Part shown: piece by piece, positions 1 through 7,321 of the stretch
Layout: the number at the start of each line of letters is the position of its first letter
Numbering within the stretch: position 1 is the first letter of the stretch
DNA from: Pseudomonadota bacterium
GTDB taxonomy: Bacteria; Pseudomonadota; Gammaproteobacteria; Pseudomonadales; UBA5518
Assembly (NCBI GenBank): GCA_963204845.1
Contig: CAUJIL010000039.1
Location: forward strand, 1-19,590
Direction of reading: 5' to 3'
DNA: 19,590 nt
Notes under the pieces: generated by a model
Databases searched by the model: none
The model's input: only the letters and a program-made list of their open reading frames with translations
Told to the model about the DNA's origin: nothing
Made by a program: the position numbers and the translations under genes

Positions 1-1
1 C

Positions 2-151
2 GCCGCCGGCATCGTGCTGTTCAGCGGCAGCCTCTATGCGCTGGCGCTGGGTGCGCCGCGCGTCTTCGGCATGGTCACGCCGTTCGGGGGCGCGTTGTTC
101 CTGTGCGGTTGGGTGCTCGTTGCGGTCGGAGCCTGGCGTGAGCGAGGCTGA
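2..151 (+). CDS. DUF423 family inner-membrane protein, C-terminal end (partial)
   Basis: Only the last 49 codons lie in the window; the 5' part is cut off. The visible peptide starts AAGIVLFSGSLYALALG and ends at a TGA after GAWRERG. It carries two hydrophobic stretches joined by a short loop with a TPFGG motif. The GIxLFSGSLY...TPxGGxxFLxGW pattern is the typical C-terminal half of the small four-helix DUF423 (YgdD-like) membrane proteins, whose function is not established. Its stop codon overlaps the GTG start of trmB by 14 nt, so the two are probably co-transcribed. Family assignment rests on recalled motif resemblance, not a search. Confidence 0.72.
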   Translation, partial: AAGIVLFSGSLYALALGAPRVFGMVTPFGGALFLCGWVLVAVGAWRERG

Positions 152-899
152 AGCCGGCGCCGCGCGCACCCCTGCGATCCGCAGTTTCGTGCGCCGCCAG
201 GGCCGGTTCACACCGGCCCAGCGCACCGCCTGGGACCAGCTGTGGGCGGGGCGCGGACTCGACCCGGCAGACGGCATGCTCGATCCGGCCAGCGTCTTTC
301 CTGGCTGCGCGCGCCTGGTCGTCGAAATAGGTTTCGGCATGGGCTACACGCTGGCCGAACTGGCCGCGCGCGACCCCGCGTGCGGCTTCGTCGGCATCGA
401 GGTGCATCGCCCCGGGGTTGGCAAGCTGCTGGCGCTGGCCGAGGAGCAGGGGCTCGGCAACGTGCGCGTGTACTGCCACGATGCCGTGGAGGTGCTCGAG
501 CGCTGCATCGCCGATGCGGCACTCGACGCACTGCTGCTGTTCTTTCCCGATCCGTGGCACAAGAAGCGCCACCACAAGCGCCGCCTCGTGCAGCCGCCGT
601 TCGTGGCGCTGGTGCAGCGCAAGCTGAAACCGGGCGGCACCTTCCATCTGGCGACGGACTGGGAGGACTACGCCAGGCAGATGCTCGCGGTGATCGAGTC
701 GCAGCCGGGCTGGCTGAACCTCGCCGGCGCGGGCTGTTTCGCGCCGCGGCCGGACACCCGCCCGCAGACCCGCTTCGAGGCCCGCGGCCTGCGGCTCGGT
801 CACCTGGTGCACGACCTGCTGTTCCGCCGGGAAACCCCGCCGCCGGGCGACGCCGACGCCCGCGTTCAGGCGAATTCGCCGAGCACCGAGTCCAGGTAG
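138..899 (+). CDS. trmB: tRNA (guanine-N7-)-methyltransferase TrmB
   Basis: TrmB makes 7-methylguanosine at position 46 in the variable loop of many tRNAs, using S-adenosylmethionine; it acts in the cytoplasm. I choose the GTG at 138 (253 aa) over the ATG at 36: residues before it are arginine/serine-rich junk read across the upstream membrane-protein gene, and GGAG at 128-131 sits 6 nt before the GTG. Visible motifs are the SAM loop VVEIGFGMGYT (61-71), the family signature FPDPWHKKRHHKRR (136-149), with the Asp and basic residues used for catalysis and tRNA binding, and ATDWEDYA (172-179). Length is normal for the family. The start overlaps the upstream DUF423 gene by 14 nt. The last 34 nt overlap the convergent hemW 3' end, so the C-terminal dozen residues are probably unconserved. 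Confidence 0.95.
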   Translation: MSEAEAGAARTPAIRSFVRRQGRFTPAQRTAWDQLWAGRGLDPADGMLDPASVFPGCARLVVEIGFGMGYTLAELAARDPACGFVGIEVHRPGVGKLLALAEEQGLGNVRVYCHDAVEVLERCIADAALDALLLFFPDPWHKKRHHKRRLVQPPFVALVQRKLKPGGTFHLATDWEDYARQMLAVIESQPGWLNLAGAGCFAPRPDTRPQTRFEARGLRLGHLVHDLLFRRETPPPGDADARVQANSPSTESR

Positions 900-2005
900 C
901 GGTAGCCGGTCGCGGTGGTGGCGAGGCGCGCGGGGTCCTCGCGCAGCAGTCCACGCGCCCGCAGCCTGGCGACGCGCGGCTCGATCGTCGCGAACGCGCG
1001 TCCGGTGCGCTGCTCGAACTCCGTGACCGTGGCCCCGTCGGGCAGCCGCAGCGCGTTCATCAGGAACTCCAGCGCCAGCTGTCCCGGGTCCACGGCGTCC
1101 TCGAAGCGGTTTTCTGCCGCGCTGCCGGCAAGGTAATCGCGCGGTGAGCGGGTGCGCCGGGTACGCAGCACGCGCGGCGGGTCGCCGACCGTGAGCTTGC
1201 CGTGGGCACCGGCGCCGACCCCGAGGTAGTCGCCGAAATGCCAGTAGTTCAGGTTGTGCCGGCAGCGCTGCCCCGGGCGTGCCCACGCCGAGACCTCGTA
1301 GCGCGCGTAACCGGCGCCGGCGAGGCGCCGCTCGCCCTCGTCCTGGATCTCGGCCAGCGCGTCCTCGACCGGCAGTCGCGGTGGACAGCGGTGGAACACC
1401 GTGTTCGGCTCCAGCGTGAGCTGGTACCACGACAGGTGCCCGGGCGCGTGGGCGAGCGCCGCATCGAGGTCGGCCATCGCCTGCGCCGGCGTCTGGCCGG
1501 GCAGTCCGTGCATCAGGTCGAGGTTCAGTTGCTCGAAGCCGGCCGCGCGCGCCGCCGCGATGGCCGCGTGCGCGGCGCGCGCATCGTGCACGCGCCCGAG
1601 CGCGCGCAGGCTGGCGTCGTCGAAACTCTGGATGCCGATCGAGAGCCGGCTCACTCCGGCCGCCCGGTACGCGGCGAAGCGTGCGGCCTCGGCGCTGCCC
1701 GGGTTCGCCTCGAGCGTGATCTCCGCGTCGGCGGCCAGCGCGAGCCGCTCGCGTACGCCGTCGAGCAGCGCCGCGATCAGCGCCGCGGGGCACAGGCTGG
1801 GCGTGCCGCCGCCGATGAAGATCGACTGCAGTTCGCGTCCGGCGGCGGCCGCGCGCTCGAGTTCGAGGTCTTCCAGCAGCCGCCGCACGTAGGCCTCGAA
1901 CGGCTGGTCGACGCCGATCGCGTACGAGTTGAAGTCACAGTACGGGCATTTGCGTTCGCACCACGGCAGGTGAACGTAGAGTGCGAGCGGCGGCGGGGTC
2001 AGCAT
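866..2005 (-). CDS. hemW: Radical SAM heme chaperone HemW (formerly called coproporphyrinogen III oxidase-like)
   Basis: A 379-aa radical SAM protein. The cluster motif is C16-x3-C20-x2-C23 in LPWCERKCPYCDF, followed by GGGTPS at 65-70, the strand LSIGIQSF, and the C-terminal signature HNLNYWHFGDYLGVGAGAHG. HemW proteins bind heme and deliver it to respiratory-chain enzymes; they resemble HemN but lack its oxidase activity, and the short N-terminus here, without the long HemN extension, fits HemW. The ATG overlaps the rdgB stop by 7 nt, so translation is probably coupled. It is the last gene of the nine-gene minus-strand run and its 3' end overlaps convergent trmB by 34 nt. Function is inferred from family and from the conserved rdgB-hemW pairing seen in Pseudomonas and enterics. 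Confidence 0.95.
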   Translation of the reverse strand: MLTPPPLALYVHLPWCERKCPYCDFNSYAIGVDQPFEAYVRRLLEDLELERAAAAGRELQSIFIGGGTPSLCPAALIAALLDGVRERLALAADAEITLEANPGSAEAARFAAYRAAGVSRLSIGIQSFDDASLRALGRVHDARAAHAAIAAARAAGFEQLNLDLMHGLPGQTPAQAMADLDAALAHAPGHLSWYQLTLEPNTVFHRCPPRLPVEDALAEIQDEGERRLAGAGYARYEVSAWARPGQRCRHNLNYWHFGDYLGVGAGAHGKLTVGDPPRVLRTRRTRSPRDYLAGSAAENRFEDAVDPGQLALEFLMNALRLPDGATVTEFEQRTGRAFATIEPRVARLRARGLLREDPARLATTATGYRYLDSVLGEFA

Positions 2006-2619
2006 TCGCCGCCTGGTGCGCCGAGTGCTTCGAGCAGCGCCGCGAGCGCCTGCGCGCGATGACTCAGGCGGTTCTTCGCTTCCCGCGGCAACTCGGCCGC
2101 GGTGCGGGTCTCGCCGAGCGGGATGAACAGCGGGTCGTAACCGAAACCGCCCTGCCCCGTGGCGCTCGGCGCGATGCGTCCTTCCCAGCTGCCGCTGCAG
2201 ATCAGCGGCACCGGGTCCGCCGGGTATCGCAGCAGCGCCAGCACGCAGTGGAAGCGCGCCCCGCGCCCATCCATCGGTACCCCGGCGAGCGCGGCGAGCA
2301 GCTTGCGGTTGTTCGCCTCGTCACCGGCGCCCTCGCCGGCGTAACGCGCCGAACGCACCCCGGGCGCGCCGTGCAGCGCGTCGACCGCGAGGCCGGAGTC
2401 GTCGGCCAGCGCGGGGAGCCCGCTGCACGCGCTGGCGTGGCGTGCCTTCAGGATCGCGTTCTCGACGAAGCTGGCTGCGGTTTCCTCGATCGCGGGAACC
2501 GCGAACTCCGCTTGCGCGCGCACGCGGATCCCGGCTGGCGCGAGCAGTGCGCGCAGCTCCGCGAGCTTGCCCGCGTTGCCGGTGGCGATCACCAGTTCGC
2601 GAATCGCATCAGTCGGCAT
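1999..2619 (-). CDS. rdgB: dITP/XTP pyrophosphatase (non-canonical purine NTP pyrophosphatase) RdgB
   Basis: A 206-aa HAM1/RdgB-family enzyme that hydrolyses dITP, ITP and XTP to the monophosphate plus pyrophosphate, cleansing the nucleotide pool of deaminated purines. Motifs run in the expected order: ATGNAGK (12-18) near the N-terminus for triphosphate binding, LADDSGLAVDAL (from 71) with the catalytic/metal Asp pair, PGVRSARYAG, GYDPLFIP and the C-terminal LSHRAQAL with the SHR base-recognition motif. Length matches the family. It overlaps the downstream hemW start by 7 nt, and its own start overlaps the stop of the DUF4426 gene by 11 nt, so it sits inside a coupled operon. Confidence 0.96.
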   Translation of the reverse strand: MPTDAIRELVIATGNAGKLAELRALLAPAGIRVRAQAEFAVPAIEETAASFVENAILKARHASACSGLPALADDSGLAVDALHGAPGVRSARYAGEGAGDEANNRKLLAALAGVPMDGRGARFHCVLALLRYPADPVPLICSGSWEGRIAPSATGQGGFGYDPLFIPLGETRTAAELPREAKNRLSHRAQALAALLEALGAPGGEC

Positions 2620-3037
2620 GCAGGGCCTGGCTGAACTCGAGCCGCAGCGCCGAGGTCCCGCCCTCGGGCGTGATCGCGAGGTCGAAGTACAGCGTTTCGG
2701 CGCTGATGAACTTGATTTCCGCGAGGTAGTAGATGGCGCCGTCCTCGCGGATCTCGCGGAACCCCAGCGCGTCCTTGCGGATCAGGTCGCTGCGCGTGCC
2801 GTCGATCCTCGCTGCCAGCGCGCCACCGGGGCCGCGCAGCGCGACGTTCACCACCGCGCGGTCGCGCGCGCGCACGATCCCGTACGCCGCGGCCACGTCG
2901 GGTTGCAGGAAGCTGCTGGCGAACACGCTGTAGTGCACCTCGATGTCGCCGAAGCGGCGGGTTTCGGCGCCGAGCGGCGTCGCCAGCACGAGCAGCGCGA
3001 GCAGGCACGCGAACAACGAGCGACGGGAAGCATTCAT
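2609..3037 (-). CDS. Secreted DUF4426 family protein of unknown function
   Basis: A 142-aa protein. I take the ATG at 3037 because it gives a clean signal peptide and a TGATG overlap with the metW stop; the reading frame stays open upstream, but there it is only the shadow of metW. Residues 1-24 (basic MNASRR, hydrophobic SLFACLLALLVLATPL, then LGA|E) look like a Sec signal peptide with signal peptidase I cleavage, so the mature ~118-residue protein is probably periplasmic. The mature part contains FGDIEVHYSVFASSFLQPDVAAAYGI and ends in a strand-rich segment. This matches the DUF4426 family that lies between metW and rdgB in Pseudomonas. No catalytic motif or lipobox is visible and no function is known to me. 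Confidence 0.85.
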   Translation of the reverse strand: MNASRRSLFACLLALLVLATPLGAETRRFGDIEVHYSVFASSFLQPDVAAAYGIVRARDRAVVNVALRGPGGALAARIDGTRSDLIRKDALGFREIREDGAIYYLAEIKFISAETLYFDLAITPEGGTSALRLEFSQALHAD

Positions 3038-3627
3038 CAGCGGGTCACCCGGAAGATCGCGGTGGCGCCGAACAGGTTGGGCAGCGCGCGCGTCGCGAGC
3101 GTCACCCGACTCTGCGTGTCGACCACCACGCGGTTGATGATGTGGATGTTCTTGGCGCGGCACAGGGCCTCGAAGTCGAACACCGTGCAGAAATGGATGT
3201 TCGGCGTGTCGTACCAGGTGTATGGCATGAAGCGCGACACCGGCATGCGGCCGAACCCGGCCAGATGCAACCGGCAGCGCCAGTTGCCGAAGTTCGGGAA
3301 CGTGATGATGCACTCGCGCCCGATGCGCAGCATCTCGTCGAGCACCAGGTGCGGGAAACGCACCGCCTGCAGCGTCTGCGTCATGATCACGGTGTCGAAG
3401 CTCGCGTCGCCGAAGTTGCCGAGCCCGCGGTCCAGGTCCTGCTCGATCACGTTCACGCCGCGCTCCAGGCACAGCGAGATGCGGATCGGGTCGATCTCGA
3501 GTCCGTAGCCGCTCACCGCGCGCTCGGCGGCCAGCTCGGCCAACAGGCTGCCGTCGCCGCAGCCGAGATCGAGCACGTGCGCGCCCGGGCGGATCCAGTC
3601 GCGAATGATCGGCAGGTCAAGGCGCAT
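3037..3627 (-). CDS. metW: Methionine biosynthesis protein MetW (SAM-dependent methyltransferase fold)
   Basis: A 196-aa protein starting MRLDLPIIRDWIRPGAHVLD, which places the Rossmann-like motif I (VLDLGCGDGSLL) near residue 18, as in MetW. Later motifs include YGLEID, a FDTVIMTQTLQAV segment and ITFPNFGNWRCRLHL, all typical of the family. MetW is encoded with metX in many proteobacteria and is needed for, or stimulates, homoserine acylation in methionine synthesis. Whether it acts as a methyltransferase is not settled. The ATG at 3627 overlaps the metX stop by 11 nt, and its own stop shares a base with the next start (TGATG). The frame continues open upstream but only as a shadow of metX. 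Confidence 0.95.
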   Translation of the reverse strand: MRLDLPIIRDWIRPGAHVLDLGCGDGSLLAELAAERAVSGYGLEIDPIRISLCLERGVNVIEQDLDRGLGNFGDASFDTVIMTQTLQAVRFPHLVLDEMLRIGRECIITFPNFGNWRCRLHLAGFGRMPVSRFMPYTWYDTPNIHFCTVFDFEALCRAKNIHIINRVVVDTQSRVTLATRALPNLFGATAIFRVTR

Positions 3628-4798
3628 CGGCGCCTCGCGTGGAACTCGCGGCCGGCACGACCCGCTCCAGGTAACGCCGCAAGGCGTCGTGGTAGCGCGT
3701 GATCGGCAGCAGGAACGCGTCGTGACCCTCGTTGGCCTCGATCTCGACGTAGGCGACCTCGCGTCGCGCGCCGACGAGCGCGTCGACGATCTCGCGCGAA
3801 CGCTGCGGCGCAAAGCGCCAGTCGCTCGAGAACGCCATCACGAGGAAGCGGCAGCGTGCCTGCCGGAACGCCGCCACCGGATCGTCGCCGTGATCGCGCG
3901 CGAGGTCGAAATAATCCAGCGCGCGCGTCATGAGCAGGTAGGTGTTCGCGTCGAAGTTGTCGGCGAACTGGTCGCCCTGGTAGCGCAGGTAGCTCTGCAC
4001 CTGGAATTCGGCCTCCGCCTCGCCGCCCGATGCGAAGGAACCGCTGCGCAGCTCACGGCCGAACTTGTCGCCCATCAGCTCGTCGGACAGGTAGGTGACG
4101 TGGCCGATCATGCGCGCGATCGCCAGCCCCTGGCGCGGCAGCGTGCCGTGCTCCAGGAACCAGCCGTCGTGGAACTGCGGATCGGCCATGATCGCCTTGC
4201 GCGCGATCTCGTTGAACGCGAGGTTCTGCGCCGAGAGCCGCATCGCCGCGGCGATCACCAGACAGTGGCGCACGCGCTCGGGGTGATCGATCGCCCAGCG
4301 CATCGCCTGCATGCCGCCGAGACTGCCACCGATCACCGCGGCCCAGCACCCGATGCCGAGCACGTCGGCGAGCCGCCGCTGCGTGGCGACCCAGTCGCGC
4401 ACGCGCACCTGCGGGAACTCCGGTCCCCGGATCCGCCCGGTCGCGGGATCGACGCTGCGCGGTCCGGTGCTGCCCGCGCAACCGCCCAGGTTGTTCAGCG
4501 CGACGACGAAAAAGCGGCGCGTGTCGATCGGTTTGCCCGGGCCGATGCAGTTGTCCCACCAGCCGGGTTTGCGGTCGGTGGAGGAATGGAAACCGGCGGC
4601 GTGGTGGTTGCCGCTCAGCGCGTGGCAGATCAGCACCGCGTTCGAGCGTTCCCTGTTCAGCGTGCCATAGGTTTCGTAGATCAGTTCCCACGCTGGCAGC
4701 ACACGGCCGCAGGCGAGCTCCAGCGGTTCGTCGAAGCGCTGGAGGCGTGGGGAGACGATGCCGACGCTGCCGGTGGCCGCGGGCGTTTCCTTGCTCAT
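3617..4798 (-). CDS. metX: Homoserine O-acyltransferase MetX (probably O-succinyltransferase, MetXS)
   Basis: A 393-aa alpha/beta-hydrolase-fold enzyme that acylates L-homoserine in the first committed step of methionine synthesis. The catalytic triad can be placed as Ser159 (GGSLGGMQ), Asp326 (SSDWRF) and His359 (NEGHDAF). The homoserine-site segment NNLGGCAGSTGP lies near 102-113. From what I recall of MetX specificity, gammaproteobacterial proteins with NLGGCxGSTGP and an Arg just after the catalytic Asp (Arg328) use succinyl-CoA rather than acetyl-CoA, so MetXS is the better guess; this is inference. A GAGGAG ribosome site precedes the ATG. A likely promoter lies in the 48-nt gap upstream, making metX-metW-DUF4426-rdgB-hemW a plausible sub-operon. 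Confidence 0.95.
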   Translation of the reverse strand: MSKETPAATGSVGIVSPRLQRFDEPLELACGRVLPAWELIYETYGTLNRERSNAVLICHALSGNHHAAGFHSSTDRKPGWWDNCIGPGKPIDTRRFFVVALNNLGGCAGSTGPRSVDPATGRIRGPEFPQVRVRDWVATQRRLADVLGIGCWAAVIGGSLGGMQAMRWAIDHPERVRHCLVIAAAMRLSAQNLAFNEIARKAIMADPQFHDGWFLEHGTLPRQGLAIARMIGHVTYLSDELMGDKFGRELRSGSFASGGEAEAEFQVQSYLRYQGDQFADNFDANTYLLMTRALDYFDLARDHGDDPVAAFRQARCRFLVMAFSSDWRFAPQRSREIVDALVGARREVAYVEIEANEGHDAFLLPITRYHDALRRYLERVVPAASSTRGADAP

Positions 4799-4820
4799 GC
4801 GCTCTCCTCGGGGGCGCGCC

Positions 4821-4850
4821 AGACTAGCAACTGCCGGCGCGACTGTTCAA
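4821..4850 (-). promoter_or_regulatory. Candidate sigma-70 promoter for metX
   Basis: On the minus strand TTGAAC (4850-4845) is followed after 18 nt by TAGTCT (4826-4821), which is preceded by TGC, giving an extended -10 of the form TGnTAnnnT. It lies in the 48-nt gap between yggU and metX, one of the larger gaps in this minus-strand run, and the -35 overlaps the yggU stop codon. Transcription would begin about 15-20 nt before the metX ATG. No operator is evident. Confidence 0.45.
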
Positions 4851-5152
4851 GCGCAGGCATCGTCGATCCCGGCTTCGGACGGCAGTTGCGAGGGCGCGCG
4901 GATGCGCACGGTCTTCAGCCGGCTGCCGTGGCCGCTGTCGATCTCGACTGCGCTCGGCGCCACCCCGAAGCGTTCGGCCAGGAAACGCCGCAGCCGCGTG
5001 TTGGCCTCGCCGTCGCTGGGCAGTGCGCGGATGCGGATGCGCAGGCGCCCATCGTGCTGGCCGACGATGCGGTCCTCGCTGGCGCGCGGCTGCACCTGGC
5101 AGCGCAGCACCAGCACCTCGCCGTCGCGGTGCCAGCAGCCGCCGCGCGCCAT
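4847..5152 (-). CDS. yggU: DUF167 / YggU family protein
   Basis: A 101-aa protein of the small DUF167 family. I choose the ATG at 5152 because it overlaps the yggT stop as TGATG and gives the family's normal length; the frame is open further upstream only as a yggT shadow. Recognisable family segments are VQPRASEDRIVG, the strand-helix stretch LRIRIRALPSDGEANTRLRR and GHGSRLKTVRI. The structure of E. coli YggU is known but its function is not; conserved linkage with yggT, proC and yggS points to a shared, unknown cellular role. Residues after about 90 are low-complexity and probably not conserved. Confidence 0.9.
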   Translation of the reverse strand: MARGGCWHRDGEVLVLRCQVQPRASEDRIVGQHDGRLRIRIRALPSDGEANTRLRRFLAERFGVAPSAVEIDSGHGSRLKTVRIRAPSQLPSEAGIDDACA

Positions 5153-5739
5153 CAGAAACCGATCACGGCCCCGGCGGGCAGGCCGATGCCGTTCGCGATG
5201 CCACGCAGCAGGATCTCGAGCACGTTGATCGCGAGGAAGACCAGGATGGGCGACAGGTCGAGTCCGCCGAGCGGAGGCAGCAGCCGGCGTACCGGGGCCA
5301 TCACCGGCTCGGTGAGCTGGTGCAGCAGCGCGATCGCCGGGTGGTGGCTGTGCGGCGCGACCCAGCTCAGCACGATCATCGCGAGGATCGCGAAGAAGTA
5401 CATGTTCACGAGCAGCGCGCAGACGCCGATCACGCCCCACGCGAGCAGCCGCAGCGGATTGGGCGCCGGATAGCCGGCCAGCGCGAACACCAGCAGCGCC
5501 GTCACGCACTGGATTGCCAGCGCCAGCACCACGCTCGAGGAGTCGAGCCGCCCCAGCGGCGGGATCAGGCGTCGCAACGGACGCAGCAGGGGGTTCGTGA
5601 CCTTGACCACCAACTGCGAGACCGGGTTGTAGAAGTCCGCGCGCACCAGCTGCAGCAGCAGGCGCAGCAGCACCGCGAACAGCAGCACCCCGAGCAGGCT
5701 CTGCAGCAGGTAACGAAGCACCTCGGCGAAAGTTCCCAT
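5152..5739 (-). CDS. yggT: YggT family integral membrane protein
   Basis: A 195-aa protein made of two similar halves, each with a hydrophobic hairpin around an amphipathic PLRRLIPPLG segment. The first half carries NPVSQLVVKVTNPLLRPLRR followed by LIPPLGRLDSSSVV. The second carries HPAIALLHQLTEPVMAPVRR followed by LLPPLGGLDLSPIL. At least four hydrophobic segments are visible (LLGVLLFAVLLRLLLQLV, VVLALAIQCVTALLVFALAG, VCALLVNMYFFAILAMIVLSWV, ILVFLAINVLEILL). The duplicated form is normal for gammaproteobacteria; single-copy relatives act near the cell division site in cyanobacteria, plastids and Gram-positives, but the role here is unproven. It lies 16 nt downstream of proC and overlaps yggU. 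Confidence 0.93.
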   Translation of the reverse strand: MGTFAEVLRYLLQSLLGVLLFAVLLRLLLQLVRADFYNPVSQLVVKVTNPLLRPLRRLIPPLGRLDSSSVVLALAIQCVTALLVFALAGYPAPNPLRLLAWGVIGVCALLVNMYFFAILAMIVLSWVAPHSHHPAIALLHQLTEPVMAPVRRLLPPLGGLDLSPILVFLAINVLEILLRGIANGIGLPAGAVIGF

Positions 5740-5755
5740 GCTGTGCGTGTCCCCC

Positions 5756-6580
5756 TCAGGGCTGGCCGAGTTCGTCGGCGAGCTCGCGCGAGCGATTGCT
5801 CGCGGCCTCGAGCGCGCTCTCGAAGATGCGCCGTAGCCCGCGTTCCTCGAGCACGCGCAGCGCGCGCTCGGTGGTACCGCCCGGCGAGGTCACGCGCCGG
5901 CGCAGCTCGGTCACGTCGACCCCGCTCTCGAGCGCCATGCGCGCGGCGCCGAGCGCGGTCTGCGCGGTCAGCGCGCGCGCCAGCGCCGGATCCAGGCCCA
6001 GGTCCTCACCCGCGGTCTGCATGGCCTCCATGACCAGGAAGAAATAGGCCGGTCCGCTGCCGGAGAGCGCCGTGACCGCGTGCATCGCGTCCTCGTCGTC
6101 GACCCACACCACCGAGCCGATGCTGCCGAGGATGCGCTCGGCCTCGGCGCGCTGCGGCGCGCTGACGGCAGCGGTCGCGCAGAGCACCGTCGCGCTCGCC
6201 TGCAGCAGCGCCGGTGTGTTCGGCATGCAGCGCACGATCGCGGTGCGCGGCCCCAGCCACGCCGCGAGCGAGGCCGTGCCGATGCCGGCGGCGATCGAGA
6301 TCACCAGCGCGTCGCGATCCACCACCGCGTCGGCGATATCGCGGCACGCGGCGCGCAGCTGCTGCGGCTTGACCGCCAGCACCACGATCGCGGCTCCGTG
6401 CGCCGCGTCGGCGTTCGCGGCATGCGTCACGACGCCCAGCGCCGCCAGCCGCTCCCGGCACTGCTGGTCCGGATCGGCGACGCGGATCGCGGCCGGGTCC
6501 TGCCCGCGCGCGATCAACCCGCCGATCATGCTGCCGGCCATGTTGCCGCCCCCGATGAAGGCGATGGTGTTCTGCGTCAT
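5756..6580 (-). CDS. proC: Pyrroline-5-carboxylate reductase ProC
   Basis: A 274-aa enzyme that reduces delta-1-pyrroline-5-carboxylate to L-proline with NAD(P)H, the last step of proline synthesis. The N-terminal dinucleotide-binding motif FIGGGNMAGSMIGGL is followed by VVLAVKPQQL, the IVRCMPNTPALL motif, and the C-terminal dimerisation/substrate helix signature ALSGSGPAYFFLVMEAM with RRRVTSPGGTTERAL. Length is standard. It starts 34 nt downstream of yggS, an arrangement (yggS-proC-yggT-yggU) conserved in many gammaproteobacteria, and a short hairpin lies in that gap. Confidence 0.97.
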   Translation of the reverse strand: MTQNTIAFIGGGNMAGSMIGGLIARGQDPAAIRVADPDQQCRERLAALGVVTHAANADAAHGAAIVVLAVKPQQLRAACRDIADAVVDRDALVISIAAGIGTASLAAWLGPRTAIVRCMPNTPALLQASATVLCATAAVSAPQRAEAERILGSIGSVVWVDDEDAMHAVTALSGSGPAYFFLVMEAMQTAGEDLGLDPALARALTAQTALGAARMALESGVDVTELRRRVTSPGGTTERALRVLEERGLRRIFESALEAASNRSRELADELGQP

Positions 6581-6599
6581 CCCTGTTCCCCGTTGTGGC

Positions 6600-6613
6600 G
6601 GACCTGGCGGTCC
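6600..6613. repeat. Short inverted repeat in the yggS-proC gap
   Basis: GGACC (6600-6604) and GGTCC (6609-6613) form a 5-bp perfect stem around a TGGC loop. It starts two bases past the yggS stop codon and ends 20 nt before the proC start. No run of T follows on either strand, so it is not an obvious terminator; an mRNA-stabilising or processing hairpin is possible but unproven. Confidence 0.35.
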
Positions 6614-6614
6614 C

Positions 6615-7301
6615 TCAGCTCTCGCGTGGCCCGAACAGCGCGGTGCCGATGCGCACCATCGTCGCGCCCTCGGCGATCGCCGCTTCCATGGCGTCGCTCC
6701 TGCCCCTCGACGCCGTGTCGAGTCCCGGCACGAGCCGCTGCAGCTCCGCCAGGCAGCGCGCGAGCCGCGCGAACGGCCGGCGCTGGCGTTCGAGCCCGGC
6801 GGCGGGCTCCGGCAGCGTCATCAGTCCGCGCAGGCGCAGCCGTGGCAGTGCGGCGATCGCGCCGGCGAGTTCCGGCAGTTCCTGCGGCGCCACGCCGCCC
6901 TTGCTGGCCTCCCCTGACAGGTTGACCTCGATGCAGCAGTCGAGCGGCGGGCCGGAAGCGGGTCGCTGCGCGTTGAGGCGTTCGGCGATGCGCAGGCGGT
7001 CGATCCCGTGCACCCACGCGAAATGCTGCGCTATCAAAGCCGTCTTGTTGCCCTGGATGCGGCCGACGAAGTGCCATGTTAACGGAAGATCCGCCAGCGA
7101 CTCGATCTTCGGCACCGCTTCCTGCACGTAACTTTCACCGAACTGGCTCAGTCCGGCCGCGTGCGCCTCGCGCACGCGCGCGGCGGCATGCGTCTTGGCG
7201 ACCGCCACCAGCGTGACCGCTCCGCCCGGGCGCCCGTAGCGGCTTTCGAGCGCCGCGATGCGCTCGCGCAACGCAGCCAGGCGATCGGCGATCGTGTCCA
7301 T
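6615..7301 (-). CDS. yggS: YggS/YBL036C family PLP-binding homeostasis protein (PLPBP)
   Basis: A 228-aa single-domain alanine-racemase-fold-III protein. Lys36 in LVAVAKTH is the expected pyridoxal-phosphate Schiff-base lysine; FGESYVQEAVPKIE, WHFVGRIQGNK, EVNLSGEASKGG and the C-terminal phosphate-site segment GATMVRIGTALFG follow in the normal order. The family buffers PLP and affects amino acid and vitamin B6 balance rather than catalysing a known reaction. It is the first gene of the nine-gene minus-strand run and is divergent from pilT, a pairing also found in Pseudomonas. GGAGG lies about 8 nt before the ATG. Confidence 0.96.
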   Translation of the reverse strand: MDTIADRLAALRERIAALESRYGRPGGAVTLVAVAKTHAAARVREAHAAGLSQFGESYVQEAVPKIESLADLPLTWHFVGRIQGNKTALIAQHFAWVHGIDRLRIAERLNAQRPASGPPLDCCIEVNLSGEASKGGVAPQELPELAGAIAALPRLRLRGLMTLPEPAAGLERQRRPFARLARCLAELQRLVPGLDTASRGRSDAMEAAIAEGATMVRIGTALFGPRES

Positions 7302-7321
7302 CGTTTGGCCTCCACTCGTGC

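Noticed and set aside
36..137. Extended trmB beginning at ATG 36
   Set aside because: The extra 34 residues are read out of frame from the upstream DUF423 gene and lack a ribosome site; GTG 138 with GGAG fits the family length.
75..1793. 572-codon minus-strand open frame across trmB and hemW
   Set aside because: Out of frame with hemW, which has all radical SAM motifs, and antisense to trmB; its sequence is Arg/Ala-rich with no motif.
3605..5473. 622-codon plus-strand open frame over metX, yggU and yggT
   Set aside because: It crosses three well-supported genes and their boundaries on the other strand, which no real gene would need to do; no family motif is visible.
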